Source: Solen grandis
Taxonomy: Eukaryota > Mollusca > Bivalvia > Adapedonta > Solenidae
NCBI GenBank assembly: GCA_021229015.1
Contig: CM037782.1
Coordinates: 40,664,319 to 40,728,318, forward strand
DNA: 64,000 bases
Direction: 5' to 3'
This document shows, piece after piece, positions 33,760 to 44,870 of this stretch. The notes below the pieces were generated by a model. It worked only from the letters and a program-made list of their open reading frames with translations. It was not told the origin of the DNA and ran no database searches. The translations under genes were made by a program, and so were the position numbers. The first letter of the stretch is position 1, and the number at the start of each line of letters is the position of its first letter.

Positions 33760-35761
33760 ATATACGCGCGTGAGGCGGAGTAATGTAATTCGGCCTAAAA
33801 GTTATATTTGAAGATAATATAAGAAAATATGTGATGGTTATACGAAACCGGAAACAGCTGTTGGAGCATAATGTCATTACTTGACCTAGAGATTTTTAGA
33901 AAGAATATCTGAAATAATGAAGAGGTACAATGAATTAGGAAACAAATGTTATTAATGCATTATCTGCCTTCCTACCGATTCATTTCCCGAAAATAATAAA
34001 TGTACTACCTACATGTATGCGGCTTGAAAGAGATATTATATATGTATATAAAATAACCAGACATTTTTAATTTCCTTTTATCATCTGATATTTGTACACT
34101 GGCAAATCGTTCATAATGAAATACTACTTTGCATAATAATGCATCTAAAATTAGACAGCGGACATATGCAGTATCAATTGTTGTAGAACAAATGAGAACA
34201 TTCAGTTGTGATGCACTATGACCTGTGAAAGATGATTTCACGGGACATAAATCAACACACGGCTCGATGCGCGGGTTGCAGGCGGGGGTGTTTATTGATG
34301 ATCCCCACGCTAGAAGAATCAATCTTCGTTTTATTTTTTTTCTATTTTATGTTGTTGTTGTTGTTTTTTTTATTTGGGGGGGGGGGGGGGGGTTGTGCTC
34401 ATTGATTATTTAAGGTAAACCGTCCAATAAATTGTGATCATGGTCCATTAAGTGATCATTGGAATTTTATTGTTAATGCAATCATTCGTAGACTTTGAGC
34501 AAAGGAGCCTATAACTTCAAGTCAATAGCTGCTTGCATCAGCATTGACGTCTCTTAAGCATTTGAAGAACCATGATTATAATTTAACGATTGGCAGATTA
34601 CTTAAATCATGAACTACAAATTCAGATCGAACAGTTTAGGTTCAGATGGAGGAAAAACCCAAAGTGTGTGTTATACATACAGGTTTCTTATTAGACAAAA
34701 TCATTACGTGCATAATAAAATACAGTCTCCTTTGAAAACCATAACATGATAAACATATTCTTCATTAATTTGTAATAAAAAACTCACTAAAAACTCATTA
34801 AACTCATAGTTTTTAGAATCTAATACGGAAGTTTACACCCTGTCACGTATTTCGTTTACTAAGTGTGAGGTAATAATGCACAAAAAATACAAAAATGCAT
34901 TCAGACATTTCTCTCTTTATTGTAAATGTATGTGGTTATTTTTTGTCTCTTACCCAACACGTCTCTGACCAATCCTGGGCTATTTCCTGCACCGTCCGCA
35001 CGACGTTAGCCTCTCTCGGCAGACGTTGTGACATGCTCATTAATAGGCCGAGGTATTTGTCGGGGGAAAAAGGTTTCTCCACGTTGATATAATCTTACAA
35101 TTGTATACTTATTGCGCAATATCTTTCTTATACTTCTTCTTCGTCATCAATCATCATCATCATCTTCTTCTTCTATTTGTTAGGCTGCTAACAAGAAATA
35201 TTGATATGAAATAATGATTTTTCATCAAATTGAATGTACATGGTTAGCGCTCTTTTCTTACTAGACAATTGAAATGTATAAATATGACATTTTAAAGGAT
35301 ATGTACAATATAGCAGTGATTTCGTTTTAATTCCATCGGGAAATACGTTCTTCCTAACTTGAACGAGTACTTGGCGCCTCTAAGCCACGGAACAAGATCA
35401 GTTAATTTGTTCTTGAAAAACATAGGGCACATTAAACTACGATGAAATTAAAACAATCAATATTCATCCGAAAAAAAACAGCATAGAAAAATAAGTTCTT
35501 TGATTTTTTGCATCTCGCAAACGATTGTGTAGCTTGTACGCATTTATTCTTGACAGAGCGTTTATTTTGAAACATTTTTGCTCTATCTTAGCATACATAT
35601 GTGGTAAAGTTACATACAATCGTTCGATCATATTGACCGTACTGAGGAGTTATTCAGTTTTAAATGTAGAAATCGGGGTTCCAAAAATGTAGGTACTATA
35701 ATTGGTGTGACTGACGTCACACACAACTAAAAACGATAAAAAGTATCATTGGGTGGGGACC
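33760..35761. other. Unannotated stretch
   Basis: No gene seen. It contains a run of 17 G at 34376-34392, an ATC/TTC-rich microsatellite near 35125-35178 and a palindromic TGACGTCA (CRE-type) at 35712-35719. Confidence 0.4.
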
Positions 35762-35930
35762 TTGAAATGACGACTTATGTCGTAGTTTCTATATTTACAT
35801 GTTTTAGTACCGATTTAAGTCGTAGTTTTTATATTAAAATGTTTTAGTAACGACTTAAGTCGAAAGTTCTATATTATTTTAACATTTTAACATAGTTTAA
35901 TATTAACATGTTTTACGACTTAAGTCGTAG
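35762..35930. repeat. Four spaced palindromic cores (acgacttaagtcgt type)
   Basis: Cores at about 35770, 35810, 35850 and 35915 share the palindrome ACGACTTAAGTCGT with small changes. They are linked by spacers containing ttctatat and acatgttttagta. Spacing is 40, 40 and 65 bp, so this is a short diverged tandem array whose unit has a palindromic centre. Confidence 0.8.
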
Positions 35931-36460
35931 TGTTATTTCCATGTTTGAGTATACGACCTTTGTCCTCCAAATCCACGATGAAGAATCGTGTATTGCGTGT
36001 CATTCAATCTCGTGACTTAATGTAAGTTTTGCACATTAACTGTTTAGGTTATAATAAACATTTTGAGTTATACGACCTTCAGGGGCGCGTTTCACTAAAC
36101 TTCGTACGAATAAAAATCCTTGTAAACGTAAACAGAAATAAGATAATATTGTTTTTGTGATTTTTTTTTACTTCTCAAAAAGTTTTGAATTTATATAATG
36201 CAATGAAATGGATTTTCATTGTGCAAGTTATTTTCACTATGTAGGAAAACGTGAAATAGGCCACTGTTTCTCAGAAAACATATTACACGGTGTTAATGTC
36301 GCCAAAAATCTAAGAAAATGACATCTCATTATTTTCGTGAATGCGAGCTCATTCAGACATCGAGAATCCGTGGCGTATGTCACGTAAGTCTCTAATGTAA
36401 TGACGCCATCTCATAAATGGTATATTTTATGAATTTGAAGCATTTTCAAAATGAAAAGTA

Positions 36461-36849
36461 TGGTGGCATATTTCTGCCAACCACTTATCCACTTAGCTAT
36501 GTCGAAACTTCTGAAATATTACAACATATTCAGCTATCTCGCATGTAAAAAGAATTAAAGTTATACTATCCACTTCTGTAAATTAACAAAACTGTCTGTT
36601 AATGCCCTTTTTCAAGTAAAATATGTGGATGACAAACATTTTTTTCACATGAGTATCTGGAAAAAATAAGGTGTTATCCAGTTAACCTTAGTGAATATAT
36701 GGTTGGCAGTAGTGGGCACTAACAGGCAGTTTACCTAGGAGGATAACACAAGAGTTTTCTACTTGCCAGACAAAAACTGAATATGTGGTAATTTTCAGAA
36801 AAGTTCGACATAGCTAAGTGGGTAAGTAGTTGGCAGAAATATGCAACCA
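36461..36849. mobile_element. MITE with ~73 bp terminal inverted repeats
   Basis: The left end TGGTGGCATATTTCTGCCAA and the right end TTGGCAGAAATATGCAACCA are inverted complements with two differences. The match continues for about 73 bp with scattered changes (cacttagctatgtcgaa on the left, ttcgacatagctaagtg on the right). TA lies directly outside both ends. The 389 bp element has no coding content. Long inverted repeats with TA duplication point to a Tc1/mariner-class MITE. Confidence 0.8.
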
Positions 36850-37238
36850 TAGGAAAGTCTTTATTCGACACTGGGCAATATAATATGAATTTAAAACAAG
36901 TCAGCATTTAGTTTTTCTTGATTCGTCTAAAATGCCAAGTTAAAGATTAAAAAGAAAAAGTGTACATGGAATGAACCTTAAAAAGTAAAAATCTGGCCCG
37001 AATCAAGAACGCGTACGCTAATCCAATCAATAATAATACTATTGTTTAATAAAGATGAATTGGACAATATGGCATGGTTTAGTTTCAACGAATCACAAAG
37101 AGTACTTCGTTTATCAATCCTTAAAATACTTTTTCTACGTGAGACCATTATGGTACATCGTCGTCGGAGCCACGTTAATATATTCCGTTATCACTATCGT
37201 ACATCGTCGCAACCCAAGGTGATCTATAGAGGATAATT

Positions 37239-37355
37239 GTTTGTTTAGAGTGGATATGGGTTACATCTCATCGAGTAGTGAAACAACTATACGCTCTATA
37301 GGGAAAATTGTATCTCTTCGAGATGAGATATAAGCGATATCCACTCAAAACAAAC
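37239..37355. mobile_element. Short hairpin element (~117 bp)
   Basis: gtttgtttagagtggatat and catctcat on the left mirror atgagat and gatatccactcaaaacaaac on the right, with a short unpaired centre. It is probably a miniature foldback element. Confidence 0.65.
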
Positions 37356-38009
37356 TTTCTTTTTATGTTATGCTAACTGTTGCTACATATTATCCTTTAT
37401 GAGTAAAAAAAAAGTAGTTCCGGCAGATCTATATCATTATACTGTGGGATATGAATTTCATCTCACTGACAGAACACATTATTCCATCAGTTAGCATAGA
37501 ATAACTTCCATTATCACTACCGTGCGATTTACCTAGCCAAAATTCGTTTTCATGAATATTAACCAGCCACTCGTTCACCAATGAAACCACGCGTTTAGTA
37601 TTTTGAATACTCTTCATTGAAGTTACAAAAGCAAAGTTGACTTTCAAAATTTAAACAACTCTATGTAACGCGCCGTTTCATTGGTCAAAAGATCCGTGCC
37701 GTCTCTGCTACGGAGTAAATGAAATACCTCATAAAAAATCATGAATACGAATTGTTGCTTATCAAATAACCCACGTGTATTGGAGCGAACGTGGATTAAG
37801 ATGTATAGAGCGATGCATACCTGAATTAATACGTCGTATATAAGTGACCTTTTTTTTGAGACTATGGTATTCCGAACCCACGACTTTAGAGTTACTTGAC
37901 ATGCGCTGTAAGTACTCAGTCACCGGGACCGATATGTATTTGTTGAATTGAAGGTCTGGGCCTATTTGATTGATGAAACTATATATGCAAAATCTTTTCT
38001 GGCGCCTCC

Positions 38010-38200
38010 AGCACATCGAGGTCCCGATGGCCGAGTGAGTGGGAGTATCTTTACCGTACCCATCGTCGGAATCCTCGGTATTCTTTTTGCGGTCGATGAA
38101 TATGAGTATTGAGCATTGTGGGTTTCGACGATGTACGGTACTCAGAGGGTTGTGAAGTCGATTCCTAGCTTCGACAAAAAGTTATTGTTATTGCCTTTAG
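38010..38200 (+). mobile_element. Possible SINE head
   Basis: gatggccgagtgagtggg looks like an A box and gtcgattcctagc like a weak B box 100 bp later. The spacing is long for a tRNA-derived head and no typical tail follows, so this is uncertain. Confidence 0.25.
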
Positions 38201-38500
38201 TTATAACAGGAGATATTCTATAAATATCTAATATTAATGACCTCCGAAACAACTTTACAGGGGACGTAAGTCGAGTCTGTCTATCTTTGATATTGAAATT
38301 TGTTCGAGTTACCTCTCTTCCTTTAGCCGTGTCTTAACAATAAGTCTTTGCTGAGAGACATCCGCAATATGATTGTTGTTGAGACAGAATGAAAAATGCC
38401 ACTTGTCATGATGATGCATTCTTGGTACCTAGACTATCTGAAAAGCGTACCGGAAACGCTGGTCGTGAGGCGGCTACGGAAGCACCGAGGGGACATGGTG

Positions 38501-39120
38501 TTTTCTTAGTTATTATCTTGTGTACACGAGATAGTAACTAAGAAAAAATACGAAAAACAAGTCTAATTCGTGGCTACGAGTTAGTAACTTAGAAAAGAAA
38601 AGAAAACAACAACAACAACAACAAGAAAACAACAACAACATCGCCATCTCGTGGCCACGAGATATAACTAAGAAAAAACATCAAAAAACGAATATTAACT
38701 CGTTGCCACGAGATATAACTAAGAAAAAAACCCAAAACAGTTCTCGATTCTCTGGCACGAGATAGTAACTAAGAAAAATACAAAAAAAAATATCGCTAAC
38801 GCTTGGCCACGAGTTAGTAACTATGAAAAAACAACAACAACAGTTCTCGCTAACCCGTGGCCATGAAGCTAAGTCGTGGCCACGAGTTAGCTAGCCAATC
38901 AAATCGTTTGATTTATCGTGACCACGAGTTAGCGATATTTGTTTTTTGTTTTTTCTTAGTTTCTAACTCGTGGCCACGATTTAGCGAGACCTGTTTTTGT
39001 TGTTGTTGTTTCTTAGTTTCTAACTCGTGGCCACGAGATAGCGATGTTTGTTTTTTTATATTTTTTTTCTTAGTTACAATCTCGTGCCCATGAGATAGCA
39101 AAATTTCGCTAATAAAAAAA
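38501..39120. repeat. Orientation-switching array of ctcgtggccacgag palindromes
   Basis: Eleven copies of a 14 bp palindrome (best form CTCGTGGCCACGAG) recur every 50-65 bp. In the left part each core is followed by agtaactaagaaaaaa and CAA-rich spacer. In the right part, from about 38880, each core is preceded by the reverse complement, TTG-rich spacer and tttcttagtttctaa. The whole block is therefore a large inverted repeat built of palindromic units. The first unit (38501-38544) is itself an almost complete 44 bp palindrome. The frames at 38857 (+) and 38913 (-) are products of the symmetry. Confidence 0.85.
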
Positions 39121-40544
39121 AAAACCAGATGTTTCACTTCTTATCAATTGTTGTTAGTTATTGAGGTAATAATTCCTTCCAGCTTAATCATGTACTTGAA
39201 TATTTCATAAAATAGTAATGGTGGAATGTGAATCTACCTAGTTTTAGAATTTAAGAATTACTTAGCACTTAGTATTTGTTGGTGGAATTCAAGCGTGGAC
39301 ATTCCTGGACAGACAGAGCATCTGAATATACAGCTTGCTTTTTCCCAAATAAAATATAATTTATATAAGTTGGTTATGAAAAAATTAGATACGATGTTAT
39401 TGTTTAATGTTTTTATGTATTGTTTGTACATTTGTTGATTTGTCATGTTTAATCACCAATGTTTCATTTGCGCCTTGTACTATTAATTTTAAACGTTATA
39501 TAATTCCTTGATTTCGACGGTTTGTGACATGCATGTTCGATTTTGTGCAACGTGATACATTTAAAGCAATCAATGTCAGGATGAGAAAATATTATGAATT
39601 TTTAAAATGTATATACAAGAAGCACATGTTATGAGAAATATTTTTTGAATGATATTTAAAATCTTTGTATTAATATAAAATCGCACATAAACTTTACATC
39701 CTAGGGAAACTATCACAGTGTATTTGCTTTATCTTAGCTTTTAAGTCAATACAGTTTGACAGTTAACTTTATATTTTAATACTACAACCAGTGTATTTAG
39801 ATGTGAAATGTCAATCCTTTTTTACGTGACTGTATATTTTTCAAGTATTCTTTGTAAAATATTTATATAACGATATACGAATGTACAAGTTAAATAAAAA
39901 ATATTTTTTGTTCTTTAAAGTTAACATTTAAAGAACAACATTTTTAAGTTTTGGTCCGTGCTGGTAATACATCAAAACACTCATCACATGCATGTAATCA
40001 TGAGCAGAATAGATAGATGCTATTAGTTGATTTCGGTGTAAGGTCGCATTTTATTTCTTTGAGTGATTATAGAAAATTATTTTCACGAATGGCAAAATAA
40101 ACACATTTTTCTGTCTGCTTAATTCAGCGTATTTTATTTCTTATTTACGATTTCTAATAATTACATATCCCGTGAGGAGCGCCTTGCCGAAGTTAGCCCG
40201 TTTGGTAACCTAACCTAATAACGCTTTTATGATAATACGCAGGAAAAAAACATTTAAACAACATTTGCCAATTCAAATATACTATCAAAATGAATTTAAA
40301 TGTCATTTTCATCATTTGTTTCCATTTTTGCCTGTTTTCTTTGTGTTTGTAAGATTTAGCAGACAGCAATTAAACCAATCATGGAAGGTAATTCTAGTAA
40401 AAAGAATAGAATAGAGTGGAAAAAGTAGTTCCTGTCTGCATGTAAAATCAACTTCTTCCTTTTGTTATTTTCAATGATTTTCTGTAAAAAAATTAGAGAT
40501 GTTTACGGAATCCGGTTAGTGCAATTTGAATGCCGTGTGTCGCT
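39121..40544. other. Unannotated stretch with one small hairpin
   Basis: No gene seen. At 39908-39938 a perfect 12 bp stem (TTGTTCTTTAAA and TTTAAAGAACAA) encloses a 7-base loop. Confidence 0.4.
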
Positions 40545-40945
40545 GTGTGAAGCGACGCACGACAATTTAAAACGAAGAACGACATTTATAAACAACACTA
40601 TATTATGAAACAACACACGACAATGCGTCACGACACACGACAATGCGTCACGACACACGATATTATAGCGCGTAAATGTCGCGTTGATTTATTATATTTT
40701 TTCACGAAATATCGCAACAAAAGTCGAGTGTCGTTTCAAAATGTCGTGCGTCGCGTTGCATTGTCGTGTGTCGTTTCACAATGTCGTGCTTATATCGTGT
40801 GCATGACAATTGTAAACGACACATGACAACACGACACATGTCATGTGTCGTGTAACAGTTTAAAAGCGACACACGACATTATAAAACGACGCACTACAAT
40901 GCGACGTGATACACGACAATGCGACACGACACTCGACATTCTAGC
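40545..40945. repeat. Array of acgacacacgacaatgcg words in both orientations
   Basis: Direct copies near 40611-40665 (acgacacacgacaatgcgtc) are followed by reverse-complement copies near 40741-40795 (cattgtcgtgtgtcgtttc). Mixed copies follow at 40813-40942, including a central palindrome gacacatgtcatgtgtc. Its plan resembles the array at 38.5 kb but its words are unrelated. The 135-codon frame starting at 40919 begins in the array and is not a gene. Confidence 0.8.
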
Positions 40946-43895
40946 GTGCAAGTCTCGTGTTTCTACCGGAGTCTATACGATGACAGAGTAATGTTTTATA
41001 ATCGCACCGTTAAAAACGGTGAAATTATTAAAATATTTACTGTAACACCGACTAATGACTGGCGCACCGCTAAACACATGCTATTTGCGCGCTATAATGT
41101 CTATTGTCGTGATTCCGTACTCGGCCTTAATTGTCACCTAAATACTAAGATATTCTGGAAAACACATATACAAATACACATACATATAAACATAATTCCC
41201 CCTACACACACATACGTGCGCGCGCGCGATTCAAAATATGTATTAAAATGTCTGAATTATATACTAAATCGTAACAGTTCTGCAATAATAATCAACCACA
41301 AAGTCATTTTGCTGGACAAAAAATGATTTAAATTGATTGTTTAGAATTATCGTTCCCGTTGACGATTGTGGAACTTTGCATGTACTCAAATGAGCCCCGC
41401 CTTCAGATACCCTTTGAAGTCGATACCATTAGCTTATCACCGCGTATAGAGCGTAAGCTGATGATTAAATCCGTAACTGTTGCGAGCATTATGGTGAATT
41501 TAAACGCACCCAGGATTCAATGTAAAAATAAGCTTTCATGACTGTGTTTTATCGAAGTCGATAAACGAAGCTTAAATTTGAATGAAGCCAGAGTATAAAT
41601 TTTTTATGTAGCTTAACAATAAGATAGCATTGATTTCCCCAATATATTAATTTTACAGTGATGTTTTTATCTTAATATTTCAATCGTGTTTGATAAAGAA
41701 TTGTCTATTTTCTCATGATTTGAGACATACAGACATTGTAAAACATCCGGAAATGCGGGGATACCAAACATTACATACATTTCTTTGAAATTAAAAGCTA
41801 CGAAGCGAGTTATACATATGTCTGGTGAGCAAATGCAAATTATGAAATCAGATAACGAGCTTCGCGTTTTTTAAATATCAAATAAATACGAGTTAATATT
41901 CTTTTTATCACTTTTTATAACTCAAAAAGAAGGACGATGACCACATTTTTTCATAAAAATGTTTCTTATGCTGACGCAGATAAGCCAGTGCGCACGACTT
42001 GCCAAGTAATATAAAAGTTAAAAATAACACGCCAGCGACGTAAAAAATACCACGTTAACGCTAGAACATGTCTAAAGAAGGGGTTATTTGTTTCAAAATT
42101 TCCTGAAGAGAGTCCAAAGCCTCCAGTCTGATTATGGAATACATTTCGACAATAACAAGCCAATTCAAATAAGCACAGGTACATCAATGCGCAAGCTTCA
42201 AAGACAATATCGCAGTAATATGGCTGTAAAAATGATCTGCAAATATTAAATCCGTCTGGGTGGACAACGAATCAATGGTTTTCGTTTGCTAAACTAGGAA
42301 ATTTTCTAGGCTTTTCCCGTCTTAATTCTAAATGTACGTCATTCATAAATACTTCAAAAGCGGTCACGTGGTATATGCATACGTTGATCTTATTTCTTAA
42401 TAATTGTATGTTAAACCAGTGAACATTGACTGTAATTGCTTCTGAAGGATGTTTTAATATTTTCTCCAGAATTGTGACTGTTCTGAAATTACGAAATATT
42501 TTATTATTTTTGTTCTACATTTTATTAATACGAACACAGAGTAGGAGCTAAAAATTTCATGTCATCTTGGTAATCCATCCATCATCGAATAATAATCCTG
42601 TTCCTTTAAATGCTGAAAGATTTCAGAGCAGATGCAAGGGCCCATTGACTTAAATATTTTAGCTCTTTTGCTCAAAGTGTATAAAGGCTTTCATTTTCTA
42701 TAAAATTCCACTTGATGGACCATGATCACAATTTAATGATCTCTACCTTCATCCATGAATATTACACCCACGATAATGTACCCACATTTTTTATTTTTTT
42801 TTAGAAACAGATTTTATTAGCAAATTAAGCGTAAATGAAACTGAATTGTAATTTTCATTTTACAGTCTCCAAATTCGTCTTTTATCTAATTACCAAAATA
42901 ATTTGAACCTGCGGTCATATTTTGAGAGATTAAGTTTTATCTATTTTATATTAATGACTTTACTCGCAGTTCTTCTATTGTTACGGTATCTATTGACGTA
43001 CTTAATAAAATCAAATACGCATTAGGAAGTATCAACCAATTTATAATAAAATGACTTGATAAAAAAAGATACAATTAATAACATACCAAAGTCAGAGAAG
43101 TTGGAAATAATGTAATTCATAAAAATTCGACACAATATTTGTAATGTAATGTTTCTATATATATACCATGCCGTCAATATACAGTTTAAACTTGAAACTT
43201 ACACTCCGCCAATAAATGCAGTTTGAGCTATTCTATTCTTGGGGGATGGTTACTGCCATTTCCGATTGAAAATAGCACGTATTTAATAAAATGTAATATT
43301 ATACTTTAAATTGCTAGAGCTAAATACGCATGTATGTATGACGTTAATGGAATATACGACGCAATCATACTGAGAAAACCTAGAAACGATTTGTTTACGA
43401 AATTCGCGAGGATATTATTTCCAAATATGTAGGGAAAGTTTCTATCTTTATGACGTTAACATAGTTCCAATGATCATTTTACATATCCGGTTAAAATAAC
43501 AGCTATTGACATTTGCGAAATAAACTAAATATATTCCAGAATGTGTTAAAAAATTGAAAATTATATTTATGACGTTTAGCACAGTATATTAGACATTGGC
43601 TTGAGTTACCATACAAGTTCCATCTAGATTTTTTATCAGATATTGGCGTCTTTGTGAATTTAAGATGATATATGACTTGCTAAATGAGATGAAATTGTCT
43701 TTTGATTTTGTGTGTAAATAGAGCATTAAAATATAAATTGCATATAAATATCCCATTTTACATAGTTAAATGTATCATTATTTAAAGTGTATTTTTTATA
43801 ATTATATCATTGTTGCCATTGATAATGATAATAAAACAGTTGCTATCTGAAAATAAGTATCACAGAGAGATATATATACATATATCATGTTTTAT
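40946..43895. other. Unannotated AT-rich stretch
   Basis: No gene or bounded repeat recognised in almost 3 kb; only short frames without domain features. Confidence 0.4.
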
Positions 43896-43912
43896 TCATA
43901 CTCAACATCAAA

Positions 43913-44173
43913 GGGGTCTCCGTGGCCGAGAGGGTAAAGTCGCTGACTTTAACACTCACTCACCCCCCCCCCCCTCACCGCGTGGGTTCGAATCCCGGCA
44001 GGGTCATTTGGATTTTCATGTGAGTAAACCTTGCATCTGGCCTGCGGTAGGTCGGTGGTTCTACTCGGATGCCTCCGTGCATTCGGGGTCTTCCTTCACC
44101 TGTAATTAGCTGAACGTCACTATATGACTGAAATACTGTCGAAGCGACGGTAAACTCAAATGTTCAAGTCAAA
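43913..44173 (+). mobile_element. tRNA-derived SINE with 17 bp target-site duplication
   Basis: The head has A-box gtggccgagagggtaaag and B-box gggttcgaatcccg (43984-43997). The body and tail match the SINE at 11053 (gattttcatgtgag, cattcggggtcttcc, acctgtaattagctg, atgactgaaatactgtcgaa). The flanks tcatactcaacatcaaa (43896-43912) and tcatactcagcatcaaa (44174-44190) differ by one base. A run of C interrupts the head. Confidence 0.9.
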
Positions 44174-44190
44174 TCATACTCAGCATCAAA

Positions 44191-44240
44191 CCAAGGGCCT
44201 TCGCTGCCGAGCGGGTAAAGTCGCTAAGGCCACGAAGACT
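44191..44240 (+). mobile_element. Second, truncated SINE head
   Basis: gggccttcgctgccgagcgg followed by gtaaagtcgctaag repeats the A-box region of the SINE just upstream, directly after its target duplication. The sequence then diverges. Confidence 0.4.
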
Positions 44241-44870
44241 GCGCTTCGCTTTCCACACCTTGCACGACCTCTGTCGCTGAAAAGTATGAAGGCAATCATG
44301 TCGCTGCAACGCTCTAAGTACACACAAAACAGCTATATTCATTCACATACTACTATTTAACGTTTACGCACGAGCGGGGTTCAAGTTAACATGTAAGCTC
44401 ACGATCGGACAACGCTCCTGGCCTAGTCTGGCACGGCTGCGACAAGATACAACTACGTTTTAGACAATGGCTCCATGGACATACGACGCTCTTATCACGT
44501 TTGCGCTACGTGCCCAGTGTGGTTTCTCTTGCTTCATATTTCTCAACGACCAAGCCACTCAGATTCACGCGGGTCCCTCGACTTCAAGTGCTCTGATTCA
44601 CGCGGGTCCCACGACATCAAGTTCCACCGCAACTACCATGTTCCGCCTACGACCCTGATACGTTATCACTACGATCATTACGACCTCGCTACGTAAATTT
44701 TAATATGTATGAAAAAATAAATCTCTACGCTCTACCACGTCCTATCATGCTCAATGCCAATTATACGCTCTCGAAGACCTCAAAACAACCCTGCGACCAC
44801 CTTCCACATTTTGACTGAATTTTCAGATCGGGCGGTGTGAAGAGGATTTTTACAGCACTCAGTCCCTCAA
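44241..44870. other. GC-richer unclassified repeat-like block
   Basis: Composition shifts to GC-richer sequence dense in acg and cga words. The word gattcacgcgggtccc occurs twice within about 30 bp (near 44571 and 44595). Frames of 63-73 codons exist but show no domain. It is probably a decayed transposable element. Confidence 0.4.

Noticed and set aside
38857..39137. Frames of 78 and 74 codons with repeated SNSWPR or SRGHELE motifs
   Set aside because: The repeated peptide is a translation of the palindromic array and appears on both strands because of its symmetry.
40919..41326. 135-codon plus-strand frame
   Set aside because: It begins inside the acgacacacgac array and contains a CA/CG microsatellite; there is no domain and no support for a start.
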